A DNA stretch of 64,000 nt from Marinagarivorans cellulosilyticus (lineage in GTDB: Bacteria; Pseudomonadota; Gammaproteobacteria; Pseudomonadales; Cellvibrionaceae). Under the pieces are notes generated by a model, which was not told the origin of the DNA, did not search any database, and was given only the letters and a program-made list of their open reading frames with translations. Positions within the stretch are counted from its first letter, which is position 1. Each line of letters opens with the position of its first letter. The stretch is from contig NZ_AP023086.1 in assembly GCF_021655555.1 (NCBI RefSeq), positions 1,436,001 to 1,500,000 of the forward strand, read 5' to 3'. This document shows positions 1 through 9,264 of this stretch, one piece after another. The position numbers were made by a program, and so were the translations under genes.

Positions 1-246
1 GGTGAAGTTGTTTATGCGGGAAGTGGTTTGCGAGGTTATGGCAAGCTTTTGATAGTTAAGCATCAAAATTCATACTTAAGTGCTTATGCGCACAATAGCC
101 AGCTTCTTGCTAAAGAGGGGCAGCTTGTGAAGCGTGGTCAGAAGATTGCTGAGGTCGGTGCCTCGGGTACAACTACTGTTAAATTGCACTTTGAGATTCG
201 TAGAGATGGAGTGCCTGTAGACCCCGTGAAGTATCTGCCTCGATAA
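1..246 (+). CDS. nlpD: NlpD C-terminal LytM domain, partial
   Basis: The window opens inside a reading frame that ends at 246. The 81 visible residues are the end of an M23/LytM domain, with YLSAYAHNS and LHFEIR and the ending KYLPR, very close to the end of E. coli NlpD. NlpD is an outer-membrane lipoprotein that activates the amidase AmiC during septal peptidoglycan splitting. The first His of the usual HxH metal site is Lys here (KLH), as in the non-catalytic NlpD/EnvC group, which supports an activator rather than a peptidase. Position directly before rpoS is the classic gammaproteobacterial order, and in relatives the main rpoS promoter lies inside nlpD. The N-terminal signal peptide and LysM part lie outside the window. 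Confidence 0.9.
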   Translation, partial: GEVVYAGSGLRGYGKLLIVKHQNSYLSAYAHNSQLLAKEGQLVKRGQKIAEVGASGTTTVKLHFEIRRDGVPVDPVKYLPR

Positions 247-518
247 CCCAGGCATAAAAATAATTAAAAGCCTGAGTTAGGGTTGGAGGGTTTTGAATCT
301 GATGCTCAAGTTTCAGGTTTGATGGCCGAAAACCTTTTAGACCCCCACAAAAATTATAACGAGGGGGAGCGTCAATTGGCGCAATTAATCGGGGTGTAAC
401 CGAAAAAACTGATTTCAGGTGTGTATGTAAATAGTACGCATTATGTTGCCCAAGCTTTGTAGGGTGGTGCTGGATGATTAGGTTGCACAGAAAAACAATG
501 AGTCTGAGGATTGAGAAC

Positions 519-1586
519 ATGGTTGCTTCACAACTTAGTTCCGAAAACACTACGCGCGCTGCTATTCCACCTGTCGTATCACTAGAAGATTTCGATGATG
601 ACCTGTTGCTTGATGAGAGCGATTCAGAGCTTGCTGAAGATGCTCAGCCGATAGTCGCTAAAACTAAGAAAGTTGCAGCCAAGGCCAAGGCTGATACTAA
701 AGAGTCCGAACAAACCACCTTTGCTGCCGATGAAAATGAGCAGCAAAAAAACTTAGATGCTACTCAGCTTTATTTGAATGAAATTGGCTTTTCGCCGTTG
801 TTATCGGCTGAAGAGGAAGTGTATTTTGCGCGTAAGGCCTTGAAGGGTGAAGAGGCGGCTCGCAAGCGAATGATCGAAAGTAACTTGCGACTTGTAGTAA
901 AGATTTCGCGTCGCTATGTGAATCGCGGTTTGGCGCTGCTCGATTTAATTGAAGAGGGCAACTTGGGTTTGATTCGCGCGGTTGAGAAGTTTGATCCTGA
1001 GCGCGGCTTTCGCTTCTCTACTTACGCGACTTGGTGGATCCGCCAAACTATTGAACGTGCGATCATGAATCAGACGCGCACCATTCGTCTGCCTATACAT
1101 GTGGTAAAAGAGCTTAATGTATATTTGCGTGCTGCCCGCGAGTTGTCGCAAAAATTGGATCACGAGCCATCGCCAGACGAAATCGCTACATTGCTCGATA
1201 AGCCAGTAGAGGACGTGGAGCGCATGCTGGGTTTGAATGAGCGCGTAGCTTCAATGGATACACCTATCGGGCCGTCGTCAGACAAAACTTTAGTGGATAC
1301 TGTGGCTGATACTCAGGTATCGGATCCTGTTGCTTTGTTGCAAGACAGTGATTTGAGTGAGAATTTGAATGGTTGGTTGGATGAGCTTAGCGAAAAGCAG
1401 CGCGAAGTTGTGGCGCGCCGGTTTGGCTTGCGCGGACATGAATCCAGCACTCTTGAAGAGGTGGGGCGTGAAATTGGCCTGACGCGTGAGCGTGTACGGC
1501 AAATACAGGTTGAAGCACTTAGGCGCCTTAGGGATATTCTTGAAAAGCAGGGCTTGAATGCGGTTTCGTTATTTGGAGTGGTTTAA
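519..1586 (+). CDS. rpoS: RNA polymerase sigma factor RpoS
   Basis: Stationary-phase and general stress sigma factor. From residue about 80 the protein shows sigma-70 region 1.2 (QLYLNEIG), region 2 (ESNLRLVV, DLIEEGNLGLIRAVEKFD, TYATWWIRQTIERA), region 3, and the region 4 helix-turn-helix (EEVGREIGLTRERVRQIQ). An acidic, Lys/Ala-rich N-terminal extension precedes region 1.2. The frame is open upstream to 474, with ATGs at 474, 498 and 519. I chose 519 because a GAGG lies before it and the other two have no ribosome site. About 270 bases separate it from nlpD, so it has a long leader. Family identity is certain; only the start is not. Confidence 0.95.
   Translation: MVASQLSSENTTRAAIPPVVSLEDFDDDLLLDESDSELAEDAQPIVAKTKKVAAKAKADTKESEQTTFAADENEQQKNLDATQLYLNEIGFSPLLSAEEEVYFARKALKGEEAARKRMIESNLRLVVKISRRYVNRGLALLDLIEEGNLGLIRAVEKFDPERGFRFSTYATWWIRQTIERAIMNQTRTIRLPIHVVKELNVYLRAARELSQKLDHEPSPDEIATLLDKPVEDVERMLGLNERVASMDTPIGPSSDKTLVDTVADTQVSDPVALLQDSDLSENLNGWLDELSEKQREVVARRFGLRGHESSTLEEVGREIGLTRERVRQIQVEALRRLRDILEKQGLNAVSLFGVV
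643..670. terminator. Bidirectional terminator between rpoS and the aminotransferase
   Basis: A perfect 9-bp stem (GGCGAAAAC / GTTTTCGCC) with a 4-base loop is flanked by A-runs on the left and a T-run on the right. It can therefore end transcription from rpoS on the plus strand. The first bases inside rpoS are at 519, so note that this hairpin's coordinates refer to 1,643-1,670 in the window: the stem starts at 1,643 and the T-run ends at 1,670. Confidence 0.2.
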
Positions 1587-1642
1587 CGTATCGGTGATAG
1601 TGTTGGTTTTAGATGTTGCGCGGTGATAGGCGCAATAAAAAA

Positions 1643-1670
1643 GGCGAAAACGTGAGTTTTCGCCTTTTTT
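1643..1670. terminator. Bidirectional rho-independent terminator
   Basis: Perfect 9-bp stem GGCGAAAAC / GTTTTCGCC with a GTGA loop, an A-run on the left and a T-run on the right. It lies between the convergent rpoS and aminotransferase genes and can serve both. This is the correct placement of the hairpin also mentioned in the low-confidence entry above. Confidence 0.9.
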
Positions 1671-1689
1671 ATTGTTGCGTATTTGTTGC

Positions 1690-2985
1690 TTAAGCCGCTA
1701 GAGCTTTTTGTACACTAGCAAGCTTTACGCATAATACAAACACTTTCATGGCGGCATCGACTTGCTCTACGCTTGGGACTGTCGGGGCAATGCGAATGTT
1801 GCTGTCTTGCGGGTCCTTGCCATAAGGGAAGGTTGCGCCGGCGGGGGTAAGCTTAACGCCTGCTTGGCCTGCAAGTGCAACAACCTTTTTAGCGAGGCCT
1901 TCTTGGGTGTCGAAGGATATGAAATATCCGCCATCGGCTGATTCCCACTGGCCTAGCGCGTTATCACCAAAGGCTTCTTCGAGGTGCTTAAGTACTGACT
2001 CAAAGCGGGGCTTGATGATTTCGGCGTGTTTTTGCATGTGTGCGTTTAGGCTGCCGGGTACAGCAAAAAACTTGGCGTGGCGCAGTTGGTTGATTTTATC
2101 TGGGCCAATTGTTTGGATGCCTAAAACCTTCTTGAAGCCGTTTAGGTTGGCGTCGCTAGCGGCTAAAAAGGCTACGCCTGCGCCAGCGTGAGTGATTTTA
2201 GATGTTGATGCGAACTGTAATACGCTGTCAGTGGTGCCGGCAGCTTTAGTTGCCTCCCAGATGCTGGCTAGTTGAGGGGCGTTTTCAGAAAGATCGTGTA
2301 TGGCGTAGGCGTTATCCCAAAATACACGAAAGCCTTTTCCAGCTATTTTGGCGAGGTTAGCGATACGTTTTACGACATCTTTGCTGTATACAACCCCGGT
2401 AGGGTTCGAATACTTTGGCACGCACCACATACCTTTAATACTGCTATCTGCTTTTATTAGAGCTTCTGCGGCATCCATGTCTGGGCCGTTGCTGGTCATG
2501 GGGATGTTGACCATTTCAATGCCTAGTTGTTCGCAAATAGAAAAGTGGCGGTCGTAGCCTGGTACGGGGCATAAAAACTTAATGCCTTCTTCTTTATTCC
2601 AGGCGGAATCTGCACCTTCAAGGCCAAAAAAGAATGCTGTTGTCATGAGTTGGTACATGAGCGTTAGGCTGCTGTTACCGCCAGCCATAATTTGCGCTGC
2701 AGGAACGCCCATCAGTTGCTCACCAAGTGCGCGGGCTTCTGGGGTGCCTTCGAGGCCACCGTAGTTGCGGGTGTCGATGCCTGAGTCGGTAATGTAGTTG
2801 TGTTGCAATATGCCGTCGAGGGCGTCAGATAGTGAGAGTTGTTCGGCTGACGGTTTGCCGCGCGTCAAATCGAGGTTTAGGCCCTCGGCTTTGATAGCGT
2901 TGTACTCAGCGCTGAGTGCTTGTTCCCACTGTTGAAGTTGTTCACGGGAGGCGTTGGCAAGTTGCAAAATAAGATCCTCTAGCAA
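1690..2985 (-). CDS. Class I aminotransferase (aspartate aminotransferase, Ic type)
   Basis: A 431-residue fold-type I PLP enzyme. The N-terminal LNLDLTRGKPS, the RNYGGLEGTPEAR segment, the AGGNSSLTLMY phosphate-binding turn, the PKYSNPTG substrate/PLP segment and the STSKITHAGAG motif with the presumed Schiff-base lysine match the Ic-type aspartate aminotransferases (Corynebacterium AspT-like). It would transfer the amino group between aspartate or a similar amino acid and 2-oxoglutarate in the cytoplasm. It is transcribed toward rpoS and ends at the shared terminator. Exact substrate cannot be read from sequence. Confidence 0.85.
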   Translation of the reverse strand: MLEDLILQLANASREQLQQWEQALSAEYNAIKAEGLNLDLTRGKPSAEQLSLSDALDGILQHNYITDSGIDTRNYGGLEGTPEARALGEQLMGVPAAQIMAGGNSSLTLMYQLMTTAFFFGLEGADSAWNKEEGIKFLCPVPGYDRHFSICEQLGIEMVNIPMTSNGPDMDAAEALIKADSSIKGMWCVPKYSNPTGVVYSKDVVKRIANLAKIAGKGFRVFWDNAYAIHDLSENAPQLASIWEATKAAGTTDSVLQFASTSKITHAGAGVAFLAASDANLNGFKKVLGIQTIGPDKINQLRHAKFFAVPGSLNAHMQKHAEIIKPRFESVLKHLEEAFGDNALGQWESADGGYFISFDTQEGLAKKVVALAGQAGVKLTPAGATFPYGKDPQDSNIRIAPTVPSVEQVDAAMKVFVLCVKLASVQKALAA

Positions 2986-3213
2986 ATATAGCTGTAAATG
3001 CGGATAAACGAAGGTAGAGTTCTGGCTGTAGGCTTAATGTTGGTCGTGGCGCGCTATGCGCTTAAAGCTGCAGGCAAAACGGGCGATATTATACCTGTGC
3101 TCTATCAAAATTTCTTCCATTTTAAATGCGGTTTTTAGTGGTTTTACCAAGATGTATTGGCGCTTACTGTGGGTTTAAGTGCGTGCTTTGCGATTTAGTG
3201 ATTGGGGTTTGTT

Positions 3214-3747
3214 GTGACAGTTAAAGAACAAGAGTTGTTTCAGGTATCGGGTTATGCGCCTGATGAGGGAGGGGTTGACTGGCTGCAGTTGCCGCCTTTT
3301 ATTCGAGTGCTGCTCTCCACCGATGGCACAGTTACTAAGACCCTTGAGGCCTATTTTTGGGAGCCGGTTGATGTGACTTTATGTCAGCAGGGCGAGGCGC
3401 CGCGTGCCGCAATTGATGAGGGTTTTGGTGTGCAGTTGCCTGCAACTGAAAAAGTATGGCTTAGGGAGGTGGCATTGATAGGGGGGCAAAGTGGGCGGCA
3501 TTACGTTAGTGCTTTGTCATTAATTCGCACTACGCTTTTACCTGAAGCTTTGCGCCAAGGGCTTGAGCATGGCGACTTGGGTATTGGTGGTGTGATACGT
3601 GAGCTGGGGCTAGAAACTTACCGTAAAGTGATTGCTGTCGGGTGTAGCGATGCTGCTGCGATGGCTTGGCGCGCGTATCGTTTGTATTACCAAGGGCAGG
3701 TTGTAATGAGTATTCGCGAAGACTTTCATCTCCGGGCTATGCAGTGA
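3214..3747 (+). CDS. UbiC-like chorismate lyase family protein
   Basis: A protein of about 177 residues related to chorismate pyruvate-lyase/DUF98. It has the LPPFIRVLLSTDGTVTKTLE segment, the middle WLREVAL strand and the YVSALSLIRTTLLP segment that correspond to the UbiC core (loss of pyruvate from chorismate to give 4-hydroxybenzoate for ubiquinone). No ubiA lies beside it, so the role as UbiC itself is not confirmed. The GTG at 3,214 is preferred because GGGG lies six bases upstream; a TTG at 3,202 is also in frame. Confidence 0.6.
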   Translation: MTVKEQELFQVSGYAPDEGGVDWLQLPPFIRVLLSTDGTVTKTLEAYFWEPVDVTLCQQGEAPRAAIDEGFGVQLPATEKVWLREVALIGGQSGRHYVSALSLIRTTLLPEALRQGLEHGDLGIGGVIRELGLETYRKVIAVGCSDAAAMAWRAYRLYYQGQVVMSIREDFHLRAMQ

Positions 3748-3901
3748 TGGTTGTAATTTGTTGGCTGGATCTTGGGTTCTCAACTAGGATTACAACATAG
3801 AATTGTATTGTGGTAAGGGGGGGGCTTGTTGCCTGCCCAGCATGCTCTATGCCCACAAATAATCGTTGTTTTTATAGTTAAGCCAGTGGTGCATAAGCCT
3901 T

Positions 3902-5032
3902 ATGCCAGAGTCACCTTCCGAACCGTCGAATATTTCGACATTAGAGCAAACGGATACTGATATCTATCGCCGAAGTTTGCCGATGTTGCCGGTTTTTTCT
4001 TTGTTGTGGCTGGCCATTATTTGGGCGTCTGGGTTCAATCAAACGATGCCTAAAATAAGCTTTATTTCCCTTGTGGGGCTTGCAGGAATCTTTGGTTTGC
4101 AATGCCTGTTCGCGCTTGTTCAAAAGCGCTTATATAGGGTGTCGGCGGTAAGTTGGCGCTTCCTTTTTTATCTTTTTGCGTTTGCTAGCGCAGTTATCTG
4201 GAGCGCCCTGTTTACGCTGTGCTTCTTTGAGCCTAGTTTTGAGCGGCTATTTTTACCAATGACATTGGCAACGGCTGGCATTACAAATGCGGCGTTGAGC
4301 AACTTTGCGCCAAGCCGTTGGGTGGCGCAAAGCTATGTTTCGGTGTTGTTGCTGCCTGCGGTCTTCGTTTGTTTTAGCAGTCAAGCGCATATCACCATGG
4401 GTGGTGTCGTTGTTGTGTACTGGTTTTTTTCTCTGCTTATTCTTCAGCGTTTTCACAGCGAGTACAGCAGTGGTTTTGTTAAGGCGAGCAGCTTTGAGCA
4501 GCAGCATACAGAATTGCAGCGCGAAAACCGCACGGACGGCTTAACGAAGGTTTTTAATCGGCGCTATTTCGATGAGGCCTTAAAAAAGGAATGGCAGCAA
4601 GGTGCGCAAGAGGGGGCTTGGTTGGGCCTGCTATTTATTGATATCGACTTCTTTAAAAAAATTAACGATACCTATGGCCATATGGCCGGGGATGAGTGCC
4701 TTAAGCAAGCGGCGGCGATTATTAATGGCGCTGTGCAGTCGGGTAACGATATTGTGGCGCGCTATGGCGGTGAAGAATTTGCCGTGTTGCTCCCGCGCAC
4801 CGCACCAGACATGGCGCAGCGGATTGCGGAGTCAATTCGCAAGCAATTTGAGCTTAAAGAGTTTTGTTTTGATGATCGCTGCATCAGTATAACCGCCAGT
4901 ATTGGCGTTAGCTCTATAGTGCCCAGTATCGCTAACCCCCCTACGATACTGATCGATCAGGCTGACCAAGGGGTGTATTTGGCAAAAGAAGCTGGCCGAA
5001 ATAATGTGCAGTTGTTTGGTTCAACAACATGA
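3902..5032 (+). CDS. Membrane diguanylate cyclase (GGDEF)
   Basis: A 376-residue protein with six or so hydrophobic segments in residues 25-195, a short linker and a C-terminal GGDEF domain. The active site reads ARYGGEEF and the metal/substrate residues DIDFFKKINDTYGH are intact, so it should make cyclic di-GMP. The allosteric I-site position just before the active loop reads SGND instead of RxxD, so product inhibition is probably lost. The membrane part is not one I can assign to a named sensor family. It stands alone, with about 150 bases before it and 110 after it. Confidence 0.88.
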   Translation: MPESPSEPSNISTLEQTDTDIYRRSLPMLPVFSLLWLAIIWASGFNQTMPKISFISLVGLAGIFGLQCLFALVQKRLYRVSAVSWRFLFYLFAFASAVIWSALFTLCFFEPSFERLFLPMTLATAGITNAALSNFAPSRWVAQSYVSVLLLPAVFVCFSSQAHITMGGVVVVYWFFSLLILQRFHSEYSSGFVKASSFEQQHTELQRENRTDGLTKVFNRRYFDEALKKEWQQGAQEGAWLGLLFIDIDFFKKINDTYGHMAGDECLKQAAAIINGAVQSGNDIVARYGGEEFAVLLPRTAPDMAQRIAESIRKQFELKEFCFDDRCISITASIGVSSIVPSIANPPTILIDQADQGVYLAKEAGRNNVQLFGSTT

Positions 5033-5142
5033 TCTAGTGGCACATAAACGCTTCGGATCTAATAATAGGTAGCGTAATAATTTGTTTCCAAGCATCCCTC
5101 TGATAGAATCGCGCTCTTAAATCTTTAGGGCTACACCAGACT

Positions 5143-5646
5143 ATGAATTGGGCCGATTGGGCGATCATTAGTATCTTAGCGCTTTCTTCCGGCATTGGCT
5201 TGATTCGCGGCTTTGTCAAAGAGGCATTGTCGCTTGCGGTTTGGGTTGCTGCTGTCATTATTGCCAAAACCTTTAGTCCTCAACTTGCTGTACTTTTATC
5301 GGGTGCTATTGATACCCCGTCTTTACGAGAGTTGGCGGCGTTTGCAACGCTTTTTGTCTTGACCCTTATTTTGGGGGCGATGGCTAACTATCTTGTCGGG
5401 GCCTTGGTCAAAATGACCGGGTTGTCTGGCACCGATCGTTTGCTTGGTGTGTTATTTGGTGTGGTGCGTGGCTTTATTATCGTGATGATGATTATTGTGT
5501 TTTTGCCTTCAATATTGCCTGTCGATCAGGACCCTTGGTGGCAGCAGTCAGTATTGGTCGGCCAGTTGCTCAAATTTGAATCATGGGCGCGAGAATTGTT
5601 TTCAGCTGTTGCGGCTTCTGCCGCAGGGCTATTTGGCAGTGCTTAA
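5143..5646 (+). CDS. cvpA: CvpA family membrane protein
   Basis: A 167-residue inner-membrane protein with four hydrophobic segments and the family pattern NWADWAII near the start, IRGFVKEALSL, and GVVRGFII. CvpA is tied to colicin V production and to envelope or bile stress in enterobacteria. The location directly upstream of purF, 82 bases apart, is the conserved cvpA-purF pair and supports co-transcription. Confidence 0.92.
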   Translation: MNWADWAIISILALSSGIGLIRGFVKEALSLAVWVAAVIIAKTFSPQLAVLLSGAIDTPSLRELAAFATLFVLTLILGAMANYLVGALVKMTGLSGTDRLLGVLFGVVRGFIIVMMIIVFLPSILPVDQDPWWQQSVLVGQLLKFESWARELFSAVAASAAGLFGSA

Positions 5647-5728
5647 GTCGCAGCCTTAGTAAATTGTGATATCCGGATTTATTCGGCTTATTGAAAAGTT
5701 AGTTGTTCAGTGTATTTGAGGTAAGACT

Positions 5729-7237
5729 ATGTGCGGCATTGTCGGTATTGTGGGTAAAAGCAACGTGAATGTGGCGCTCTATGATGCGCTAACCATGTTG
5801 CAGCATCGAGGGCAGGATGCTGCCGGCATTATGACTTGCCACAAGGGTAAGTTGGCCCAACAAAAGGCTGTGGGTTTGGTTAAAGATGTCTTTCGTACGC
5901 GCCACATGCAACGCTTGGAAGGCAATATGGGTATAGGCCATGTGCGGTACCCTACGGCAGGGAGTTCCGGCCCGGCTTTGGCTCAGCCTTTTTATGTTAA
6001 CTCGCCTTACGGCATTGCTCTGGCGCACAACGGTAACCTCACCAATACCGAGCAATTGCGCAAAGACTTATTTTTATCAGATTTACGGCATATCAATACC
6101 GAGTCTGACTCTGAAGTATTGCTGAATGTGCTTGCCCACGAAATACAGGAGCAAGGCAAGCTGCGTCCCACCCCTGAAGACATCTTTAAAGCCGTTGCCG
6201 GTGTTAATAAGCGTGCCCGTGGCGGCTATGCGGTTGTGGCTTTGCTGTCTAACTATGGTGTGTTGGCGTTTCGCGACCCCAACGGTATTCGCCCGTTAGT
6301 GTTTGGCGTACGCGAGACTGAAAAGGGGCAGGAATACATGATCGCCTCCGAGAGCGTGGCGCTCGATGTTCTGGGTTTCAAACTGATTCGCGACGTCGCC
6401 CCAGGCGAAGCGATTTACATAACTACCGATGGCGAGTTTCACTCCTTGCAGTGTGCAGACAATCCGCGTTTAAGCCCGTGCATCTTTGAGCATGTGTATT
6501 TTGCGCGTCCAGACTCCATTATGGACGGTGTTTCTGTTTATAAGGCGCGCCTGCGCCAAGGCGAAAAACTCGCCGAAAAGATTTTAAGCTTGCGCCCTGA
6601 CCACGATATTGATGTGGTGATTCCGATTCCTGATTCAAGCCGTGTTGCAGGCCAAGCCATGGCGCATAATCTTGGGGTAAAGTTTCGTGAGGGCTTAGTT
6701 AAAAACCGTTATATCGGTCGCACCTTTATTATGCCTGGGCAAAAACTGCGTAAAAAGTCGGTTCGACAAAAGCTTAACCCCATCGATTTAGAGTTCCGCG
6801 GTAAGAATGTATTGCTCGTGGATGATTCCATTGTGCGTGGCACAACGTGCCAGCAAATAATTCAAATGGCGCGCGATGCCGGTGCAAACAAAGTGTACTT
6901 TGCATCTGCCGCACCTGCGGTAAAATACCCTAATGTGTATGGCATCGACATGCCTTCCGTTGACGAACTTATTGCCCACGGTCGTACTGACGATGAGATT
7001 GCAAAGGAAATTGGCGCGGATTGGCTTATTTATCAAGATCTAGAAGATTTGATCGCAGCGTCTGGTGAGGGTAATCCAAATGTTCCCAAATTCGATTGCG
7101 CCGTGTTTGATGGTAAGTACGTGACTGGCGATGTCGATGAAGCTTATTTGGAGCGCTTAGATGCGGCTCGAAATGACAGTGCTCAAACTCTCGATAGCGT
7201 AGGCGATGATGCGATGATGGGAATACATAACTCGTAG
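5729..7237 (+). CDS. purF: Amidophosphoribosyltransferase
   Basis: First committed enzyme of purine synthesis: PRPP plus glutamine gives 5-phosphoribosylamine. The protein begins MCGIVGIVG, so Cys2 becomes the N-terminal nucleophile of the glutaminase domain. HRGQDAAG and HVRYPTAG follow. The C-terminal phosphoribosyltransferase domain carries the PRPP loop VLLVDDSIVRGTT near residue 365. At 502 residues it has the usual length. A G/A-rich ribosome site (GAGGTAAG) lies just before the ATG. A hairpin terminator follows, so it ends the cvpA-purF unit. Confidence 0.97.
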   Translation: MCGIVGIVGKSNVNVALYDALTMLQHRGQDAAGIMTCHKGKLAQQKAVGLVKDVFRTRHMQRLEGNMGIGHVRYPTAGSSGPALAQPFYVNSPYGIALAHNGNLTNTEQLRKDLFLSDLRHINTESDSEVLLNVLAHEIQEQGKLRPTPEDIFKAVAGVNKRARGGYAVVALLSNYGVLAFRDPNGIRPLVFGVRETEKGQEYMIASESVALDVLGFKLIRDVAPGEAIYITTDGEFHSLQCADNPRLSPCIFEHVYFARPDSIMDGVSVYKARLRQGEKLAEKILSLRPDHDIDVVIPIPDSSRVAGQAMAHNLGVKFREGLVKNRYIGRTFIMPGQKLRKKSVRQKLNPIDLEFRGKNVLLVDDSIVRGTTCQQIIQMARDAGANKVYFASAAPAVKYPNVYGIDMPSVDELIAHGRTDDEIAKEIGADWLIYQDLEDLIAASGEGNPNVPKFDCAVFDGKYVTGDVDEAYLERLDAARNDSAQTLDSVGDDAMMGIHNS

Positions 7238-7275
7238 GTTGCCCTGCCTGCTGCTTATGAATGGTAATTGATAAA

Positions 7276-7303
7276 ATGCCCTCCACTGCGAGGGCATTTT
7301 TGT
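7276..7303 (+). terminator. purF terminator
   Basis: Stem ATGCCCTC / GAGGGCAT around a short loop, followed by a T-run. It sits between the convergent purF and miaE genes; the weaker A-tract on the other side means it mainly serves purF. Confidence 0.85.
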
Positions 7304-7328
7304 GTTGGTTCAGCTGCGGTTTCTAGGT

Positions 7329-7907
7329 TTAATGCAGCTGCGCAAGAATAGGCAGTGTTTTCATAATGTCAGCTTCGGCGTTTAGCAATTCTTGCAGGCG
7401 CGGCTCAATTTGTTCCGGTTGAAAGTATTCGTAGGCCAAGGTTAGGAATAAATCATCGTGTCGGCGCTCGGACTCGGTAATCGCTAGGTAGAATTTTTTG
7501 AGGTCGCCGGCGGGTAAGGCTTCGGCAATTAAGCCAAAGCGCTCGCAGCCTCGCGCTTCAACAATGCTGCCAACCAGCAGGCGGTCCAAAAAGTACACAT
7601 CGGTGCCTTTGCGCATTAATTGGCGAAAAGCATTGATGTATTCGTCTTTGGTGTCGGCGGCCAGCATGAGCCCGCGCTGATGAATAAGCTTAACTACATC
7701 GCGAAAGTGAACCATTTCTTCGATGGCGAGGTCACTCATAGCCTCGACCAGTTTAGCTTTATCGGGGTAGTGGCTCAGCATAGATACTGCCATCCCGCTG
7801 GCCTTTTTTTCAGCGGCGGCGTGATCAATAAGAAACGCATCAAAATCATTTAAGACGGTATCTATCCAGGCTTGGGGGGTGGCGTATTTTAGGGTATAGC
7901 GGGTCAT
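7329..7907 (-). CDS. miaE: tRNA hydroxylase MiaE
   Basis: A diiron enzyme that hydroxylates the isopentenyl group of 2-methylthio-N6-isopentenyladenosine at position 37 of tRNAs reading UNN codons, using oxygen. The ferritin-like four-helix bundle shows the metal ligands as EKKASG, IEEMVHF (ExxH) and ESERRHDDL (ExxxH). Length (about 193 residues) fits the family. An in-frame ATG ten codons upstream (7,937) is possible; I prefer 7,907 because the family starts near MTRYTLKYATP. Confidence 0.85.
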   Translation of the reverse strand: MTRYTLKYATPQAWIDTVLNDFDAFLIDHAAAEKKASGMAVSMLSHYPDKAKLVEAMSDLAIEEMVHFRDVVKLIHQRGLMLAADTKDEYINAFRQLMRKGTDVYFLDRLLVGSIVEARGCERFGLIAEALPAGDLKKFYLAITESERRHDDLFLTLAYEYFQPEQIEPRLQELLNAEADIMKTLPILAQLH

Positions 7908-8061
7908 AACTGGTGGGCTCGTTGAGTGCAGTGGCAAAATCAGCGCAGCATTATAGCGGCTGATATATAATGCCGTCGCTTTTAGATTGGTTTGCGGTTG
8001 TGAGTGTCGCCAGCAAACCTCCCAATGTGTCTTGCAAACGTATTAAGTTTTGGAAATAACT

Positions 8062-9249
8062 ATGATCATTAAACCGAAAGTCCGTGGATTTATCTGTATT
8101 AATGCGCACCCAGCGGGTTGTGCGGCTAACGTTCAATCGCAGATAGATTTTATTAAAGCTCAGGGGTCAATAGGTTCTACACCTAAAAACGTTTTAGTGA
8201 TTGGTTCTTCAACGGGGTACGGTTTGGCGTCGCGGATCACTGCCGCTTTTGGCTCTGGTGCTAAAACCTTGGGTATTTGTTTTGAAAAGCCTGCCACCGA
8301 GCGCAAGACCGGTTCTGCTGGTTACTACAATGCGGTAGCGTTTGATAAAGCCGCTGAAGAAGCTGGCCTTTATGCCAAAACCATTAATGGCGATGCTTTT
8401 TCTAACGAAATTAAAGCCGCTACCATTGAACAAATCAAAGCGGATATGGGCAAGATTGATCTTGTGGTTTATAGCTTGGCATCGCCGCGCCGTACCGACC
8501 CTAACACGGGTGAAACTTATAATTCTGTATTAAAGCCTATTGGCGCTAGTTACACCTCTAAAAACCTGAATACAGACACCCTAAAAATTGCGGATATTAC
8601 GATTGACCCAGCATCTGAAGAAGAGATCGCCAACACCGTTAAGGTGATGGGTGGTGAAGACTGGGAAATGTGGATTGATGCCCTGCAAGGCGCAGACGTT
8701 CTTGCCGAAGGTTGTAAAACAGTGGCTTATACCTATTTGGGTGACAAGCTAACATGGCCCATATACGGTAAGGCTACTATTGGTAAGGCAAAAGAAGATC
8801 TTGACCGTGCCGCGGCTGCTTTAAATGAAAAGCTTGCTAGTCTTTCGGGGCAAGCAAACGTGGCTGTCTTAAAAGCATTGGTAACGCAGGCGAGCTCTGC
8901 GATTCCGGTTATGCCTTTGTACTTGTCTATTTTGTATCGGGTCATGAAAGAAGAGGGCACGCACGAAGGTTGTATCGAGCAAGCTTATAGGCTCTTTACT
9001 GAGGGGCTGTATGCTTCAACGCCCAGGCTTGATGATGTAAACCGCCTGCGCATGGATAACCTAGAGCTGCAGCCAGAAACGCAAGCGAAAGTGGAAAAGC
9101 TTTGGGAAGAGGTGACCGAGGAAAATCTTCTCGAGTTAACCGATTTTAAAGGCCACCATGAAGCCTTTTTAAATCTTTTTGGCTTTGAAGCTAATGGCGT
9201 CGATTATGACGCTGATATTAGCCCATTAGTTGAAGATTCTTTTCTGTAA
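8062..9249 (+). CDS. fabV: Enoyl-ACP reductase FabV
   Basis: NADH-dependent trans-2-enoyl-ACP/CoA reductase, the last step of each fatty acid elongation round. The protein starts MIIKPKVRGFIC, has the cofactor loop VIGSSTGYGLASR, and the FabV-specific active site Tyr235-(8 residues)-Lys244 (PIYGKATIGKAK). Members of this family are naturally refractory to triclosan, so this host probably is as well if it has no FabI; the rest of the genome is not visible. The next gene, an acyltransferase using acyl-ACP, starts 15 bases later, so both are likely in one transcript. Confidence 0.96.
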   Translation: MIIKPKVRGFICINAHPAGCAANVQSQIDFIKAQGSIGSTPKNVLVIGSSTGYGLASRITAAFGSGAKTLGICFEKPATERKTGSAGYYNAVAFDKAAEEAGLYAKTINGDAFSNEIKAATIEQIKADMGKIDLVVYSLASPRRTDPNTGETYNSVLKPIGASYTSKNLNTDTLKIADITIDPASEEEIANTVKVMGGEDWEMWIDALQGADVLAEGCKTVAYTYLGDKLTWPIYGKATIGKAKEDLDRAAAALNEKLASLSGQANVAVLKALVTQASSAIPVMPLYLSILYRVMKEEGTHEGCIEQAYRLFTEGLYASTPRLDDVNRLRMDNLELQPETQAKVEKLWEEVTEENLLELTDFKGHHEAFLNLFGFEANGVDYDADISPLVEDSFL

Positions 9250-9264
9250 GTTGAGCCTGTAAAT

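Noticed and set aside
643..670. Terminator entry placed at 643-670
   Set aside because: This lies inside rpoS coding sequence; the hairpin described is really at 1,643-1,670, where it is listed with high confidence. The 643-670 feature should be ignored.
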